Positions 51,930 to 64,000 of a stretch of DNA of 64,000 nucleotides are shown one piece after another. The stretch is taken from positions 1-64,000 of the forward strand of contig SMDE01000018.1 in the NCBI GenBank assembly GCA_004346725.1, read 5' to 3'. Numbering within the stretch: the first letter of the stretch is position 1; every line of letters starts with the position of its first letter. The DNA is from Phytobacter diazotrophicus. GTDB lineage: Bacteria; Pseudomonadota; Gammaproteobacteria; Enterobacterales; Enterobacteriaceae. Position numbers and translations under genes: made by a program. The notes beneath the pieces were generated by a model. The model saw nothing but the letters and a program-made list of their open reading frames with translations. It did not search any database and was not told where the DNA came from.

Positions 51930-51983
51930 TTACCCAGGCTACACTAGCGCGAGTAGCCTGGGTAAGCGAAGCGCCACCCGGGA
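51930..51983. repeat. REP-type palindrome at the end of the cassette
   Basis: A 13-bp perfect stem (TTACCCAGGCTAC at 51930-51942, GTAGCCTGGGTAA at 51953-51965) is followed by GCGAAGCGCCACCCGGG, the typical tail of enterobacterial REP units of the GGTAAGCGAAGCGCCACC type. There is no U tract. It marks the right edge of the accessory cassette. Confidence 0.75.
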
Positions 51984-52091
51984 ATATTCCCACTCATCAC
52001 TCGCCGGCTTCCCCCTCTGGTGCTAACTTCGCCAGTCAGATATTCCTGTGATATGATAAAGTTGCTATCACATTTGTCACACTCCACTGTC

Positions 52092-52883
52092 ATGAGCGCT
52101 ATGAAATCATCAGATTCGCACGCTGAAAACACTGCTGAAAATATCGGGCGCACGCTGCGTCGCCGTCCGTTGGCGCGCAAAAAATTATCCGAGATGGTGG
52201 AAGAAGAGCTCGAACAGATGATCCGCCGCCGGGAGTTTGCCGAAGGCGATGTGCTGCCCTCCGAACGTGAGCTGATGGCGTTTTTCAATGTGGGCCGCCC
52301 CTCGGTACGCGAAGCGCTGGCGGCGCTCAAGCGTAAAGGATTAGTGCAAATCAGCAACGGTGAACGCGCCCGCGTTTCCCGCCCATCTGCCGATACCATC
52401 ATTGGCGAGCTTTCCGGCATGGCGAAAGATTTTCTCTCCCGTCCCGGTGGTATTGCCCATTTTGAGCAGCTACGCCTGTTTTTCGAATCCAGCCTGGTGC
52501 GCCATGCGGCGGAACATGCCACGGATGAGCAAATTGAACGTCTCGGTAAGGCGCTGGAGCTGAACAGTCAGTCGCTGGACGACAACGCGCTATTTATTCG
52601 CTCCGATGTTGAATTCCATCGCGTACTGGCTGAAATCCCCGGTAATCCTATCTTTCTGACGATCCATGTTGCCCTGCTGGACTGGCTGATTGCCGCTCGC
52701 CCCACGGTGCCGGAAAAAGAGCTGCATCAGCACAATAACCTCAGTTATCAGCAGCATATTGAGATCGTCAATGCCATTCGCCAGCGCGATCCCGATGCCG
52801 CCGATCGCGCGTTGCATGTTCACCTCAACAGCGTTTTCGCCACCTGGCACGCGTTCGATAAACAGCAAAAATCCAGCAACTGA
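52092..52883 (+). CDS. nanR: Sialic acid regulator NanR
   Basis: GntR/FadR-family repressor released by N-acetylneuraminic acid; controls nanATEK-nanQ and other sialic acid genes. The start at 52092 ([20 protein letters not shown]) gives 263 residues, the K-12 length; an upstream in-frame Met would add 24 residues without family support. The winged helix ([51 protein letters not shown]) is nearly identical to K-12 NanR; the FCD ligand domain follows. The N-terminal 30 residues are the variable extension. Confidence 0.95.
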   Translation: MSAMKSSDSHAENTAENIGRTLRRRPLARKKLSEMVEEELEQMIRRREFAEGDVLPSERELMAFFNVGRPSVREALAALKRKGLVQISNGERARVSRPSADTIIGELSGMAKDFLSRPGGIAHFEQLRLFFESSLVRHAAEHATDEQIERLGKALELNSQSLDDNALFIRSDVEFHRVLAEIPGNPIFLTIHVALLDWLIAARPTVPEKELHQHNNLSYQQHIEIVNAIRQRDPDAADRALHVHLNSVFATWHAFDKQQKSSN

Positions 52884-52914
52884 TTGACCGATCCCTTTTG
52901 CGCGCTAGCGATCG

Positions 52915-52994
52915 TTTAGTGCGTTAGATCCCATTTAGCGTTTTCTCACCCCGATGGCGATCATTTGCACTGGTATAATAGGTATAAAGGTATA
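52915..52994 (+). promoter_or_regulatory. nanATEK promoter with NanR operator and CRP-like site
   Basis: Three direct GGTATA repeats (52972-52977, 52981-52986, 52989-52994) form the known NanR operator. A -10 TATAAT (52974-52979) overlaps the first repeat, so the start would be near 52986. A CRP-like site (GTG-N7-ATCCCATTT, 52915-52936) is centred about 61 bp upstream, the class I position. No -35 hexamer is present, as expected for an activated promoter. Confidence 0.8.
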
Positions 52995-53028
52995 TAGTCA
53001 AAGCGCACTCATGCAACAGGAGAAGATG

Positions 53029-53931
53029 ATGACTGCTCAGTTAAGAGGGGTGATGGCCGCGCTGTTGACCCCGTTTGATGCCAGCGAAAAGCTGGATACC
53101 GAGAGCCTGCGCCGTCTGGTGCGTTTTAACATCAATCAGGGGATCGATGGGCTGTACGTGGGGGGATCCACCGGGGAAGCGTTCGTGCAAAGCATTGCTG
53201 AGCGTGAACAGGTACTGGAGGTCGTCGCCGAAGAGGCGAAAGGCAAACTGACGCTGATTGCCCATGTCGGCACCGTCAGCACCCACGAAACCCGGCAGCT
53301 TGCGCAGGCGGCCAGCCGCTATGGTTTTGACGCCGTCTCTGCCGTTACTCCGTTCTACTATCCGTTCAGCTTTGAAGAGCACTGCGACCACTATCGTGCA
53401 GTGATCGACGCCGCTAATGGTCTGCCGATGGTGGTTTACAACATTCCGGCGCTGAGTGGGGTGAAACTCACGCTGGATCAAATCGACACGCTGGTTACCC
53501 TGCCGGGCGTGGGCGCGCTGAAACAAACATCGGGCGATCTCTTCCAGATGGAGCAGATCCGCCGGGCGAATCCGGATCTGGTGCTCTATAACGGTTATGA
53601 CGAGATCTTTGCATCCGGGCTGATGGCGGGCGCGGATGGTGGTATCGGCAGTACTTACAACATCATGGGTTGGCGCTATCTGGGTATCGTTCGCGCGCTG
53701 CAAACGGGCGACATTGCCACCGCGCAGCGCCTGCAGGCGAAATGCAATGAGGTTATCGAGCTACTGATCAAAGTCGGTGTTTTCCGCGGCCTGAAAACGG
53801 TGCTGCACTACATGGATGTCCTGGCGGTACCGCTGTGTCGTAAGCCGTTCGCGCCGGTGGCGGAAAAATATTTGCCAGAACTTAAAGCGCTGGCGGCAGC
53901 ACTGCAACAAGAGAAAGAACAACAACAGTGA
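53029..53931 (+). CDS. nanA: N-acetylneuraminate lyase
   Basis: Splits N-acetylneuraminate to N-acetylmannosamine and pyruvate through a Schiff base. The start at 53029 ([17 protein letters not shown]) gives 300 residues, K-12 having 297; the adjacent ATG at 53026 is too close to the AGGAGA. Seen: GGSTGEAF near residue 47, the tyrosine in [12 protein letters not shown] near 137 and the Schiff-base lysine in [12 protein letters not shown] near 165. First gene of the nan operon. Confidence 0.97.
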   Translation: MTAQLRGVMAALLTPFDASEKLDTESLRRLVRFNINQGIDGLYVGGSTGEAFVQSIAEREQVLEVVAEEAKGKLTLIAHVGTVSTHETRQLAQAASRYGFDAVSAVTPFYYPFSFEEHCDHYRAVIDAANGLPMVVYNIPALSGVKLTLDQIDTLVTLPGVGALKQTSGDLFQMEQIRRANPDLVLYNGYDEIFASGLMAGADGGIGSTYNIMGWRYLGIVRALQTGDIATAQRLQAKCNEVIELLIKVGVFRGLKTVLHYMDVLAVPLCRKPFAPVAEKYLPELKALAAALQQEKEQQQ

Positions 53932-53940
53932 TCCGGAGCT

Positions 53941-54026
53941 GTCTGTCCGGAGGCGCTGCGCTGGCCGGACAGACGGAGCCGCTCTTAACTCTGTCGGTCT
54001 ACATAAGCGATGGGCAATGCCCATCG
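53941..54026 (+). repeat. Two intercistronic hairpins between nanA and nanT
   Basis: First: GTCTGTCCGG (53941-53950) with CCGGACAGAC (53965-53974), a 10-bp perfect stem of REP-like character. Second: CGATGGGC (54008-54015) with GCCCATCG (54019-54026) around AAT, directly before the nanT RBS region (GGGAG). The first may protect nanA mRNA; the second may limit nanT translation. Both are inferences from structure. Confidence 0.7.
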
Positions 54027-54038
54027 CGGGAGTATCAC

Positions 54039-55529
54039 ATGAGTACTGCTATGCAAAATATCCCGTGGTATCGCCATCTTGATCGGGCGCAATGGCGGGC
54101 TTTCTGCGCCGCCTGGCTGGGCTATCTGCTCGACGGTTTTGATTTTGTCCTTATCGCGTTGGTGTTAACGGAAATTCAGAGCGAATTTGGTCTGACGACG
54201 GTACAGGCGGCAAGCCTCATCTCCGCAGCCTTTATCTCCCGTTGGTTTGGAGGGCTGATGTTAGGCGCAATGGGTGACCGCTACGGCCGACGGTTGGCGA
54301 TGGTCACCAGTATCCTTCTGTTCTCATGCGGTACGCTGGCCTGCGGGTTGGCCCCCGGCTTCACCACCATGTTTATCGCCCGGCTGGTGATCGGTATGGG
54401 GATGGCCGGAGAGTATGGCTCCAGCGCGACGTATGTGATTGAAAGCTGGCCCCGACAGTTGCGAAACAAAGCGAGCGGCTTTTTGATTTCCGGCTTCTCC
54501 GTCGGGGCCGTTATCGCGGCGCAGGTCTACAGCCTGGTGGTACCCGTCTGGGGCTGGCGCGCGCTGTTTTTCATCGGCATTTTGCCCATCGTCTTTGCCC
54601 TGTGGCTGAGGAAAAACATTCCGGAAGCGGAAGACTGGAAAGAGAGACATGCGGGTAAAGCGCCGGTACGCACGATGGTGGATATTCTGTATCGCGGCAA
54701 ATATCGCGTGATTAACGTGGCGATGACACTCATTGCCGCGACCTCATTGTGGTACTGCTTTGCCGGTGAAATGAAGAATGCCGCGCTGGTGGCGATTCTT
54801 GGTCTGGTGTGCGCGTTTATCTTTATCAGCTTTATGGTGCAAAGCAGCGGAAAACGCTGGCCAACCGGCGTAATGCTGATGGTGGTAGTGCTCTTTGCGT
54901 TTCTCTACTCGTGGCCCATCCAGTCGCTGTTGCCGACTTACCTCAAAACCGAACTTGCCTATTCGCCTGCAACGGTAGCTAAGGTGCTGTTTTTTAGCGG
55001 CTTTGGCGCTGCGGTGGGCTGTTGTGTTGGCGGTTTTCTGGGCGACTGGTTGGGGACGCGTAAAGCCTACGTCTACAGTCTTCTCGCCTCCCAAATTCTG
55101 ATCATCCCGGTGTTTGCCATTGGTGGCACCAGCGTATGGGTTCTCGGTTTTCTGCTCTTCTTCCAGCAAATGCTGGGGCAGGGGATCTCAGGCATTCTGC
55201 CTAAACTGATCGGCGGCTACTTCGATACCGACCAGCGTGCGGCAGGTTTGGGATTTACCTACAACGTTGGGGCCCTGGGCGGCGCACTGGCACCAATCCT
55301 GGGGGCGCTGATCGCTCAGCGTCTGGATCTGGGTACCGCACTGGGATCGCTCTCCTTTAGCCTGACATTTGTGGTGATCCTGTTGATTGGGCTGGATATG
55401 CCGTCGCGCGTACAGCGTTGGCTACGCCCCGAAGCGCTGCGAACCCATGATGCGATCGATGGTAAGCCATTCAGCGGCGCGGTCAGCCACAGCGATGGTA
55501 AGAACGGGTTATTAAAAACGAAAGGATAA
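54039..55529 (+). CDS. nanT: Sialic acid transporter NanT
   Basis: Proton-driven MFS permease for N-acetylneuraminate in the inner membrane. The ATG at 54039 ([20 protein letters not shown]) gives 496 residues, as in K-12, with 14 predicted spans. Seen: [28 protein letters not shown] and [20 protein letters not shown]. An upstream open stretch of 37 codons spans the intercistronic hairpins and is not coding. Confidence 0.97.
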   Translation: MSTAMQNIPWYRHLDRAQWRAFCAAWLGYLLDGFDFVLIALVLTEIQSEFGLTTVQAASLISAAFISRWFGGLMLGAMGDRYGRRLAMVTSILLFSCGTLACGLAPGFTTMFIARLVIGMGMAGEYGSSATYVIESWPRQLRNKASGFLISGFSVGAVIAAQVYSLVVPVWGWRALFFIGILPIVFALWLRKNIPEAEDWKERHAGKAPVRTMVDILYRGKYRVINVAMTLIAATSLWYCFAGEMKNAALVAILGLVCAFIFISFMVQSSGKRWPTGVMLMVVVLFAFLYSWPIQSLLPTYLKTELAYSPATVAKVLFFSGFGAAVGCCVGGFLGDWLGTRKAYVYSLLASQILIIPVFAIGGTSVWVLGFLLFFQQMLGQGISGILPKLIGGYFDTDQRAAGLGFTYNVGALGGALAPILGALIAQRLDLGTALGSLSFSLTFVVILLIGLDMPSRVQRWLRPEALRTHDAIDGKPFSGAVSHSDGKNGLLKTKG

Positions 55530-55535
55530 CCAGAC

Positions 55536-56221
55536 ATGTCTCTGATAGCGAAAATGGATGCACAAATTGGCCGCCAGGGTGGGCTGGTGGTCTCCTGCCA
55601 GCCTGTTCCGGATAGCCCGCTGGATAAGTCGGACATCGTGGCGGCGATGGCACTGGCCGCCCAGCAGGCCGGGGCGGTGGCGGTACGTATTGAAGGCATT
55701 AACAACCTGCGTGCCGTCCGTCAGGCTGTAACACTACCCATCATCGGCATCATTAAACGCGACTTAACGGACTCCCCGGTGCGCATTACCCCTTACGCTG
55801 AGGATGTCGATGCGCTGGCACAGGCGGGGGCAGATATTATCGCCATTGATGGTACCGATCGTATTCGCCCGGTTGCGGTGCGTGACCTGCTGGCGCGTAT
55901 TCATCACCACGGGCTTATCGCGATGGCCGATTGTTCCTGCGAGCAGGATGGTTTGTATTGCCAGCAAGCAGGAGCGGAGTTGATTGGCACCACGCTGTCT
56001 GGCTACACCAGCGAACACACCCCCGCAGAACCGGACCTGGCGCTGGTCACCACGCTCAGTCAGGCCGGATGCCGGGTGATGGCGGAAGGGCGCTATAACT
56101 CGCCCGAACTGGCGGCGCAGGCGAAGCGCCATGGAGCATGGGCGGTGACCGTCGGCTCAGCCATTACGCGGCTGGAGTACATTTGCCAGTGGTATTGCGA
56201 TGCACTCCAGGAGGCAGCGAC

Positions 56222-56225
<4 letters not shown>
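55536..56225 (+). CDS. nanE: N-acetylmannosamine-6-phosphate 2-epimerase
   Basis: Converts ManNAc-6-P to GlcNAc-6-P. The 229-residue TIM barrel shows [40 protein letters not shown] with the catalytic lysine, and [11 protein letters not shown]. It starts 6 bases after nanT, and its stop overlaps the nanK start (ATGA), so translation is coupled. Confidence 0.96.
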
Positions 56226-57559
<1,334 letters not shown>

Positions 57560-57561
<2 letters not shown>

Positions 57562-57594
57562 AAAAAGCCGGATGGTGTACCATCCGGCTTTTTC
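57560..57594. terminator. Bidirectional terminator between nanQ and gltD
   Basis: AAAAAGCCGGATGG pairs with CCATCCGGCTTTTT around TGTA, with T tracts on both strands. The nan and glt operons converge on it. The gltF and yhc genes found here in K-12 are absent. Confidence 0.93.
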
Positions 57595-57623
57595 TTGCCT
57601 GCCCTGGATTTCCGGGAAAACTC

Positions 57624-59051
<1,428 letters not shown>

Positions 59052-62000
59052 TTACTGCGCCTGCACACGCAGCTCTGCTGCGCTACGACTACGATGACCC
59101 AACAGTGCTTTCACATCACTGGACTTCGGTTTAACCAGTGCGAATTTCTCCGCGAAGGCTGGCCAGTTAGCCAGAATCTCTTCGCCGCGAGATGAACCGG
59201 TATGGTGCACATGCTCGGTAATCAGACCGCGCAGATGCTCTTCGTGGATGGCGAGGTCATCGACGCTCAACACTTCCACCAGTTCCGGGTTCACACGTTT
59301 GCGGAACTCGCCGTCTTCATCCAGGACATAGGCGAAGCCGCCGGTCATCCCTGCGCCAAAGTTCACGCCTGTTTTACCGAGGATACAGACGATACCGCCG
59401 GTCATGTATTCACAACCATTATCGCCGATGCCTTCCACGACAGTAATCGCGCCGGAGTTACGCACGCCGAAACGTTCACCCGCGCGGCCTGCGGCATACA
59501 GACGACCACCGGTTGCGCCATACAGGCAGGTGTTACCGATAATGCTGGCCTCGTGGCTACGATAAGCAGAGCCTACCGGCGGACGTACCGCGACTAAACC
59601 GCCTGCCATGCCCTTGCCTACGTAGTCGTTGGCATCGCCAGTCAGATACAGCTCAACGCCACCAGCGTTCCAGACGCCAAAGCTCTGGCCTGCGGTACCG
59701 CTAAAGTGCACGGTAATCGGATCCGCCGCCAGCCCCTGATCGCCATGCGTTTGCGCGATGTAGCCAGACAAAGACGCACCGACAGAACGGTCCGTGTTGC
59801 GGATATCAAACCAGAACGTTTTGCTCTGACGTTCGTCGACAAACGGTTTGGCCTGCTGCAGCAACTGCGCGTTCAACACGCCGTTGTCGAACGGCGGGTT
59901 GTTTTCGGTGCAGTAGAGCGCTTTGCCAGGATGCGGCTCGGCGGTTTCCAGCAGCTTCGACAAATCCAGCTTCTGTTGTTTGGCGGTGAAACCGTCCAGC
60001 TCTTTGAGCAGATCGGTGCGACCAATCAAATCCACCAGGCGTTTCACGCCGAGCTGCGCCATTAACTCACGCACTTCACGGGCGATAAATTCAAAGTAAT
60101 TGGTCACTTTGAACGGCAGACCGTGGTAGTGGTTTTTACGCAGTTTTTCATCCTGAGTTGCTACGCCGGTTGCGCAGTTGTTCAGGTGGCAAATACGCAG
60201 GTATTTACAGCCCAGCGCCACCATCGGGCCGGTACCAAAGCCGAAGCTTTCCGCACCCAGGATTGCCGCTTTGATGATGTCCTGGCCGGTTTTCAGACCG
60301 CCATCTGTCTGTAAACGAATTTTGTGGCGCAGACCGTTGGCCACCAGTGCCTGTTGGGTTTCCACCAGGCCCAGTTCCCACGGACAGCCCGCATATTTCA
60401 CCGATGACAGCGGGCTCGCACCGGTACCGCCATCGTAACCGGCGATGGTAATGAGATCCGCATAGGCTTTCGCCACGCCGGTCGCGATGGTGCCGACGCC
60501 CGGTTCGGAAACCAGTTTCACGGAGATCATCGCTTTCGGGTTGACCTGTTTCAGGTCGAAAATCAGTTGCGCCAGATCCTCGATAGAGTAGATATCATGG
60601 TGCGGCGGCGGAGAAATCAGCGTCACGCCCGGTACGGAATAGCGCAGTTTAGCGATGTACGGGGTCACTTTATCGCCCGGTAACTGACCGCCTTCACCCG
60701 GTTTCGCACCCTGAGCGACTTTAATCTGAATCACGTCAGCATTGACCAGATACGCCGGGGTGACGCCGAAGCGACCGGAAGCGACCTGTTTAATGCGTGA
60801 AACTTTGTTGGTGCCATAGCGCGCCGGGTCTTCGCCGCCTTCACCGGAGTTGGAGAAGCCGCCGAGGCTGTTCATGGCTTCTGCCAGCGCTTCATGCGCT
60901 TCCGGGCTCAATGCGCCGATGGACATTGCAGCGGTATCAAAGCGTTTGAACAGTTCGCTTGCCGGTTCAACGTCGTTGATGCTGACGGTTTCGCCGTTCG
61001 GCGTGATAGCCAGCAGGTCGCGAAGGGTCGCTGCCGGACGCTCATTCACCAGTTTGGCGTACTGCTGATAGTCGCTGTATTCACCGCTCTGGACGGCTTG
61101 TTGCAAAGTGCGCACCACATCCGGGTTATAGGCGTGGTATTCACCGCCGTGAACGTATTTCAGCAGACCGCCCGCTTCGAGCGGTTTACGTGCCAGCCAG
61201 GCGCGTTTGGAGAGGTTCAGCAGATCCTGCTGGAAGTCAGCAAAACCTGCGCCGCTGATACGGCTGACCACGCCCTGGAAGCAGAGCTCGGAAACCTCTT
61301 CGTGCAGACCGACGGCTTCGAACAGTTTTGAGCAACGGTAAGAGGCAATCGTCGAGATGCCCATTTTGGACATGATCTTGTACAGCCCTTTGTTGATGCC
61401 GTTGCGGTAGTTCAGCATCACCGTGCGGTAATTCTTCTCAATGGCTTTGGTATCGACCAGTTTTGCCAGCGTTTCGTATGCCAGGTACGGATAAATCGCG
61501 GTGGCGCCGAAGCCCAGCAGCACTGCAAAATGGTGCGGGTCACGGGCACTGGCGGTTTCTACGATGATGTTGGCATCGCAGCGCAGGCTTTTCTCAACCA
61601 GACGGGTCTGCACCGCGCCAACCGCCATCGGGGCCGGTACCGGCAGACGGTTTTTAGCGATGTTACGGTCAGACAGCACCAGCAGCACGGTGCCGTTACG
61701 CACCATCTGTTCTGCTTTATCGCACAGCGCTCTCACTGTCTCTTCCAGCGAGGTTTCGGTCACATCGAAAGTGATGTCCAGCACATCTGCGCGGTAGTGC
61801 TCCTCTTTCATGGTGGTGAGCTGCGTGAAATCGGAGTACAGCAGGATCGGCGATTTGAAGCTCAGACGGTGTGCCTGGCCTTCTGCTTCACAGAAGACAT
61901 TCATCTCACGACCGATACTGGTGGCCAGCGACATCACATGGGCTTCACGCAGCGGGTCAATCGGTGGGTTCGTCACCTGTGCGAACTGCTGGCGGAAGTA

Positions 62001-63512
62001 GTCGTAAATGATACGCGGCTGGCTGGAGAGCACAGCAAACGGGGTATCGTCACCCATGGAGCCGACCGCTTCCTGGCCGTTTTCACCGAGTACGCGGATA
62101 ACAGAATCCAGCTCTTCGAAGCTGTAGTTAAACTGCTTCTGATAGCTTGTCAGCAGGTCGTCATCCATTTCGCGGATGCCAACCTGGTCATCGGCCAGAT
62201 CTTCAAACGGCACCAGACGGCGAACGTTTTTCTCCATCCATTCTTTATAAGGATGACGGCTTTTCAGATCGTCATCGGTCTCTGCGGAGTGCAGAATGCG
62301 ACCGCCACGGGTATCGATAACCATCAGCTCGCCCGGACCGACGCGGCCTTTTTCGACCACTTCGTCAGGCTGATAATCCCAGATGCCCACTTCGGAGGCA
62401 CAGGTGATCAGCTTATCTTTGGTGATGACATAGCGTGCCGGACGCAGGCCGTTACGGTCCAGGTTACAGGCCGCGAAACGGCCATCGGACATGACGATGC
62501 CCGCCGGGCCATCCCAGGGTTCCATATGCATGGAGTTAAAATCGAAGAAGGCGCGCAGGTCCGGGTCCATATCCGGGTTGTTCTGCCAGGCTGGTGGTAC
62601 CAGCAGGCGCATGGCGCGCACGATATCCATCCCGCCGGCCAGCAGCAGTTCGAGCATGTTATCCATGGAGCTGGAGTCAGAGCCGGTTTCGTTGACGAAC
62701 GGCGCGGCATCATGCAGATCCGGGATCAGCGGGGTCTGGAATTTGTAGGTACGCGCGCGTGCCCACTGACGGTTACCGGTGATGGTGTTGATTTCACCGT
62801 TATGCGCCAGATAGCGGAACGGCTGTGCCAGCGGCCAGCGCGGTACGGTGTTGGTGGAGAAGCGCTGGTGGAACAGGCAAATGGCCGATTCCAGACGCAG
62901 ATCCGCCAGGTCCAGATAGAAGCGCGGCAGGTCAGCCGGCATACACAGACCTTTATAGATGTTCACCAGATTAGAGAGGCTACAAACGTAGAACTCTTTA
63001 TCTTCCTGCAGACGCTTTTCAATGCGACGGCGGGCAATAAACAGACGGCGCTCCATATCACGCGGGCGCCAGCCAGCCGGGGCGTTAACAAAAATTTGCT
63101 CAATACGAGGCAGCGAGGAGAGGGCGATTTCACCGAGTACCCCTTCGTTGGTTGGCACATCGCGCCAGCCGACAATAGACAGGGTCTCACGTTGAAGTTC
63201 TTCTTCTACAATACGGCGAGATGTGCTGGCTTTTTCTGGATCCTTATTCAGGAACAGCATACCAACAGCATAGTTTTTGGCTAAACGCCAGCCGCGCTCT
63301 TCCGCAACGATACGGAAGAAACGATCGGGTTTTTGCAGCAGCAGACCGCAACCGTCGCCGGTTTTACCATCAGCGAGGATTGCGCCACGGTGCTGCATGC
63401 GGGCCAGTGCGTGAATAGCGGTACGCACTACCTTGTGGCTAGGTTCGCCTTCTATGTGGGCGATCAGGCCGAAACCACAGTTATCCCTCTCAAGGGATTT
63501 ATCGTACAACAT
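59052..63512 (-). CDS. gltB: Glutamate synthase large subunit
   Basis: Alpha subunit of NADPH glutamate synthase, combining glutaminase, ammonia tunnel and FMN/3Fe-4S synthase domains. The start at 63512 ([11 protein letters not shown]) gives 1486 residues, the K-12 precursor length, with GGGGAGG 9 bases upstream. The first 11 residues are the propeptide; Cys12 in [11 protein letters not shown] becomes the N-terminal nucleophile. FMN domain [32 protein letters not shown], 3Fe-4S cysteines [12 protein letters not shown] near 1100-1112, and the C-terminal GXGXG beta-helix repeats ([20 protein letters not shown]) are clear. An upstream start at 63572 is open but unsupported. Confidence 0.98.
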   Translation of the reverse strand: MLYDKSLERDNCGFGLIAHIEGEPSHKVVRTAIHALARMQHRGAILADGKTGDGCGLLLQKPDRFFRIVAEERGWRLAKNYAVGMLFLNKDPEKASTSRRIVEEELQRETLSIVGWRDVPTNEGVLGEIALSSLPRIEQIFVNAPAGWRPRDMERRLFIARRRIEKRLQEDKEFYVCSLSNLVNIYKGLCMPADLPRFYLDLADLRLESAICLFHQRFSTNTVPRWPLAQPFRYLAHNGEINTITGNRQWARARTYKFQTPLIPDLHDAAPFVNETGSDSSSMDNMLELLLAGGMDIVRAMRLLVPPAWQNNPDMDPDLRAFFDFNSMHMEPWDGPAGIVMSDGRFAACNLDRNGLRPARYVITKDKLITCASEVGIWDYQPDEVVEKGRVGPGELMVIDTRGGRILHSAETDDDLKSRHPYKEWMEKNVRRLVPFEDLADDQVGIREMDDDLLTSYQKQFNYSFEELDSVIRVLGENGQEAVGSMGDDTPFAVLSSQPRIIYDYFRQQFAQVTNPPIDPLREAHVMSLATSIGREMNVFCEAEGQAHRLSFKSPILLYSDFTQLTTMKEEHYRADVLDITFDVTETSLEETVRALCDKAEQMVRNGTVLLVLSDRNIAKNRLPVPAPMAVGAVQTRLVEKSLRCDANIIVETASARDPHHFAVLLGFGATAIYPYLAYETLAKLVDTKAIEKNYRTVMLNYRNGINKGLYKIMSKMGISTIASYRCSKLFEAVGLHEEVSELCFQGVVSRISGAGFADFQQDLLNLSKRAWLARKPLEAGGLLKYVHGGEYHAYNPDVVRTLQQAVQSGEYSDYQQYAKLVNERPAATLRDLLAITPNGETVSINDVEPASELFKRFDTAAMSIGALSPEAHEALAEAMNSLGGFSNSGEGGEDPARYGTNKVSRIKQVASGRFGVTPAYLVNADVIQIKVAQGAKPGEGGQLPGDKVTPYIAKLRYSVPGVTLISPPPHHDIYSIEDLAQLIFDLKQVNPKAMISVKLVSEPGVGTIATGVAKAYADLITIAGYDGGTGASPLSSVKYAGCPWELGLVETQQALVANGLRHKIRLQTDGGLKTGQDIIKAAILGAESFGFGTGPMVALGCKYLRICHLNNCATGVATQDEKLRKNHYHGLPFKVTNYFEFIAREVRELMAQLGVKRLVDLIGRTDLLKELDGFTAKQQKLDLSKLLETAEPHPGKALYCTENNPPFDNGVLNAQLLQQAKPFVDERQSKTFWFDIRNTDRSVGASLSGYIAQTHGDQGLAADPITVHFSGTAGQSFGVWNAGGVELYLTGDANDYVGKGMAGGLVAVRPPVGSAYRSHEASIIGNTCLYGATGGRLYAAGRAGERFGVRNSGAITVVEGIGDNGCEYMTGGIVCILGKTGVNFGAGMTGGFAYVLDEDGEFRKRVNPELVEVLSVDDLAIHEEHLRGLITEHVHHTGSSRGEEILANWPAFAEKFALVKPKSSDVKALLGHRSRSAAELRVQAQ

Positions 63513-63738
63513 ATCAGTGAACCTCCCCAGGCTCTGCGGGACTCCCATCCGATACCGATTGCGCGCGGGCACAGCAAGAGCATGGCGACGGGGCTAAATA
63601 AAGCCTCGCATGTCGCCCTCTTTAATTTCCTTTTCGCATCGGTACACAAGTGTTGAGGACTTGCTTAAGAGGGAATCTCAATAACTGCATAAATATGATG
63701 AGCAGACCACTCATCCAGAAAGCTTCCAGCGGATTCCC

Positions 63739-63767
63739 AACTTATCGGGAATCCGTACACAGGTCAA
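63739..63767 (-). promoter_or_regulatory. Candidate gltBD promoter
   Basis: On the minus strand TTGACC (63762-63767), a 17-bp spacer and TAAGTT (63739-63744); the start would be near 63732, about 220 nt before gltB. A 9-bp inverted repeat CGGATTCCC/GGGAATCCG (63730-63755) covers the -10 and spacer. The -10 is weak, which would fit an Lrp-activated promoter. Confidence 0.5.
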
Positions 63768-63807
63768 ATGCCAGGCTTATTTATCTAATAATGTGCTAAA
63801 GGATGTT

Positions 63808-63820
63808 TAATTAATTGATA
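63808..63820 (-). promoter_or_regulatory. IHF consensus site upstream of gltB
   Basis: TATCAATTAATTA on the minus strand matches the IHF core WATCAANNNNTTR fully, about 82 bp upstream of the predicted start. IHF is known to be needed for gltBDF transcription in E. coli; A/T-rich flanks support binding. Confidence 0.65.
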
Positions 63821-63943
63821 TGTAAATGAATTTAACCTTATTTACAATCAATAAGCCCAGCGCGGAGCGGCAGAGTAATGTGATCTGACTCACTATCGGG
63901 AAGCGTTGTTAATGCGTTACCCTACTAAGGGAAATGTGGATTT

Positions 63944-63958
63944 CAGAACATTATTCTG
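63944..63958. promoter_or_regulatory. Lrp consensus site upstream of gltB
   Basis: CAGAACATTATTCTG matches the Lrp consensus YAGHAWATTWTDCTR in 14 of 15 positions. It lies about 219 bp upstream of the predicted gltB start, close to one of the Lrp sites described far upstream of E. coli gltBDF. An overlapping repeat GAACATT-N8-AATGTTC spans 63946-63967. Confidence 0.7.
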
Positions 63959-64000
63959 AGAATGTTCTTATGAGCACATGAACGCACTGTTTTTCACTTG

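Larger units (their letters stand above)
63513..64000 (-). other. gltB leader and upstream control region, to the window end
   Basis: No gene is seen. It holds a leader of about 220 nt (63513-63732), the candidate promoter, and the IHF- and Lrp-like sites listed separately. The last 40 bases show nothing further that can be assigned. Confidence 0.6.

Noticed and set aside
44952-52091. Prophage or transposon origin of the sspB-nanR cassette
   Set aside because: No integrase, transposase, terminal repeats or tRNA edge is present; the gene set is purely metabolic.
61530-63284. A 584-codon open frame on the plus strand opposite gltB
   Set aside because: It lies wholly antisense to an essential-length, fully recognisable gltB. 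The composition (His, Cys and Gln rich) is that of a third-position shadow frame, and it has no family resemblance.
63513-63572. A longer gltB start adding 20 residues
   Set aside because: The mature enzyme begins at the cysteine 11 residues after the start at 63512, and the GGGGAGG is placed for that start.

Overview
The window is chromosomal DNA of a member of the Enterobacteriaceae close to Citrobacter and Salmonella. Nearly every core protein can be aligned from memory with its E. coli K-12 counterpart, and the gene order follows the K-12 stretch from the 3' end of an rRNA operon (rrnD-like) through fis, accBC, mreBCD, mdh, rplM-rpsI, sspAB and nan to gltBD. Three traits recall Salmonella rather than E. 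coli: an MHYT-GGDEF-EAL gene beside yhdV, msrPQ beside accBC, and tandem yhcN-type genes. The acrS-acrEF efflux genes and yhdJ, expected between fis and yhdV, are absent. I favour Citrobacter, but the genus is an inference. No phage, IS element, CRISPR array or tRNA was seen.

Layout. 1-5112: end of a 5S rRNA gene and its terminator, then the aap/yhdWXYZ amino-acid ABC importer (minus strand) with a sigma-54/NtrC-type control region, and the lipoprotein gene yhdV. 5477-16295: an MHYT-GGDEF-EAL c-di-GMP protein, yhdU, dusB-fis, panF-prmA, yhdT, accBC and msrPQ, all on the minus strand. 16576-28871: csrD, mreBCD, maf(yhdE)-rng-yhdP-tldD, all on the plus strand. 28920-36499: aaeR and aaeXAB, an added aldehyde dehydrogenase, yhcO, two YhcN-type periplasmic proteins, argR. 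36904-44917: mdh, degS, degQ, zapG, zapE, rplM-rpsI, sspAB. 44952-51925: an accessory six-gene cassette. 52092-57561: nanR and nanATEK-nanQ for sialic acid use. 57624-64000: gltBD glutamate synthase and its upstream control region.

The most unusual material is of two kinds. First, the cassette between sspB and nanR: a TetR regulator divergent from an SDR, a Gfo/Idh/MocA oxidoreductase, a TIM-barrel isomerase/eliminase-like protein, an MFS transporter and a fumarate-reductase-like flavoprotein. It looks like an uncharacterised oxidative route for a sugar, cyclitol or glycoside. Two inverted repeats with the same TCAAC-N6-GTTGA core lie in the divergent promoter region. Second, the DNA upstream of accB is the decayed remains of aroQ (type II dehydroquinase): its N-terminal 31 codons or so and its C-terminal 50 codons or so survive, out of frame with each other, and now form the long accBC leader.

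Several control regions read clearly by eye: a TGGCAC-N5-TTGCT promoter with two NtrC-like sites before yhdW, three GGTATA NanR repeats with a CRP-like site before nanA, ARG boxes 2 bp apart before argR, a CRP-like and a LysR-type site between aaeR and aaeX, the fis promoter upstream of dusB, and Lrp- and IHF-like sites upstream of gltB. All functional statements rest on remembered family features. No searches or alignments were run.
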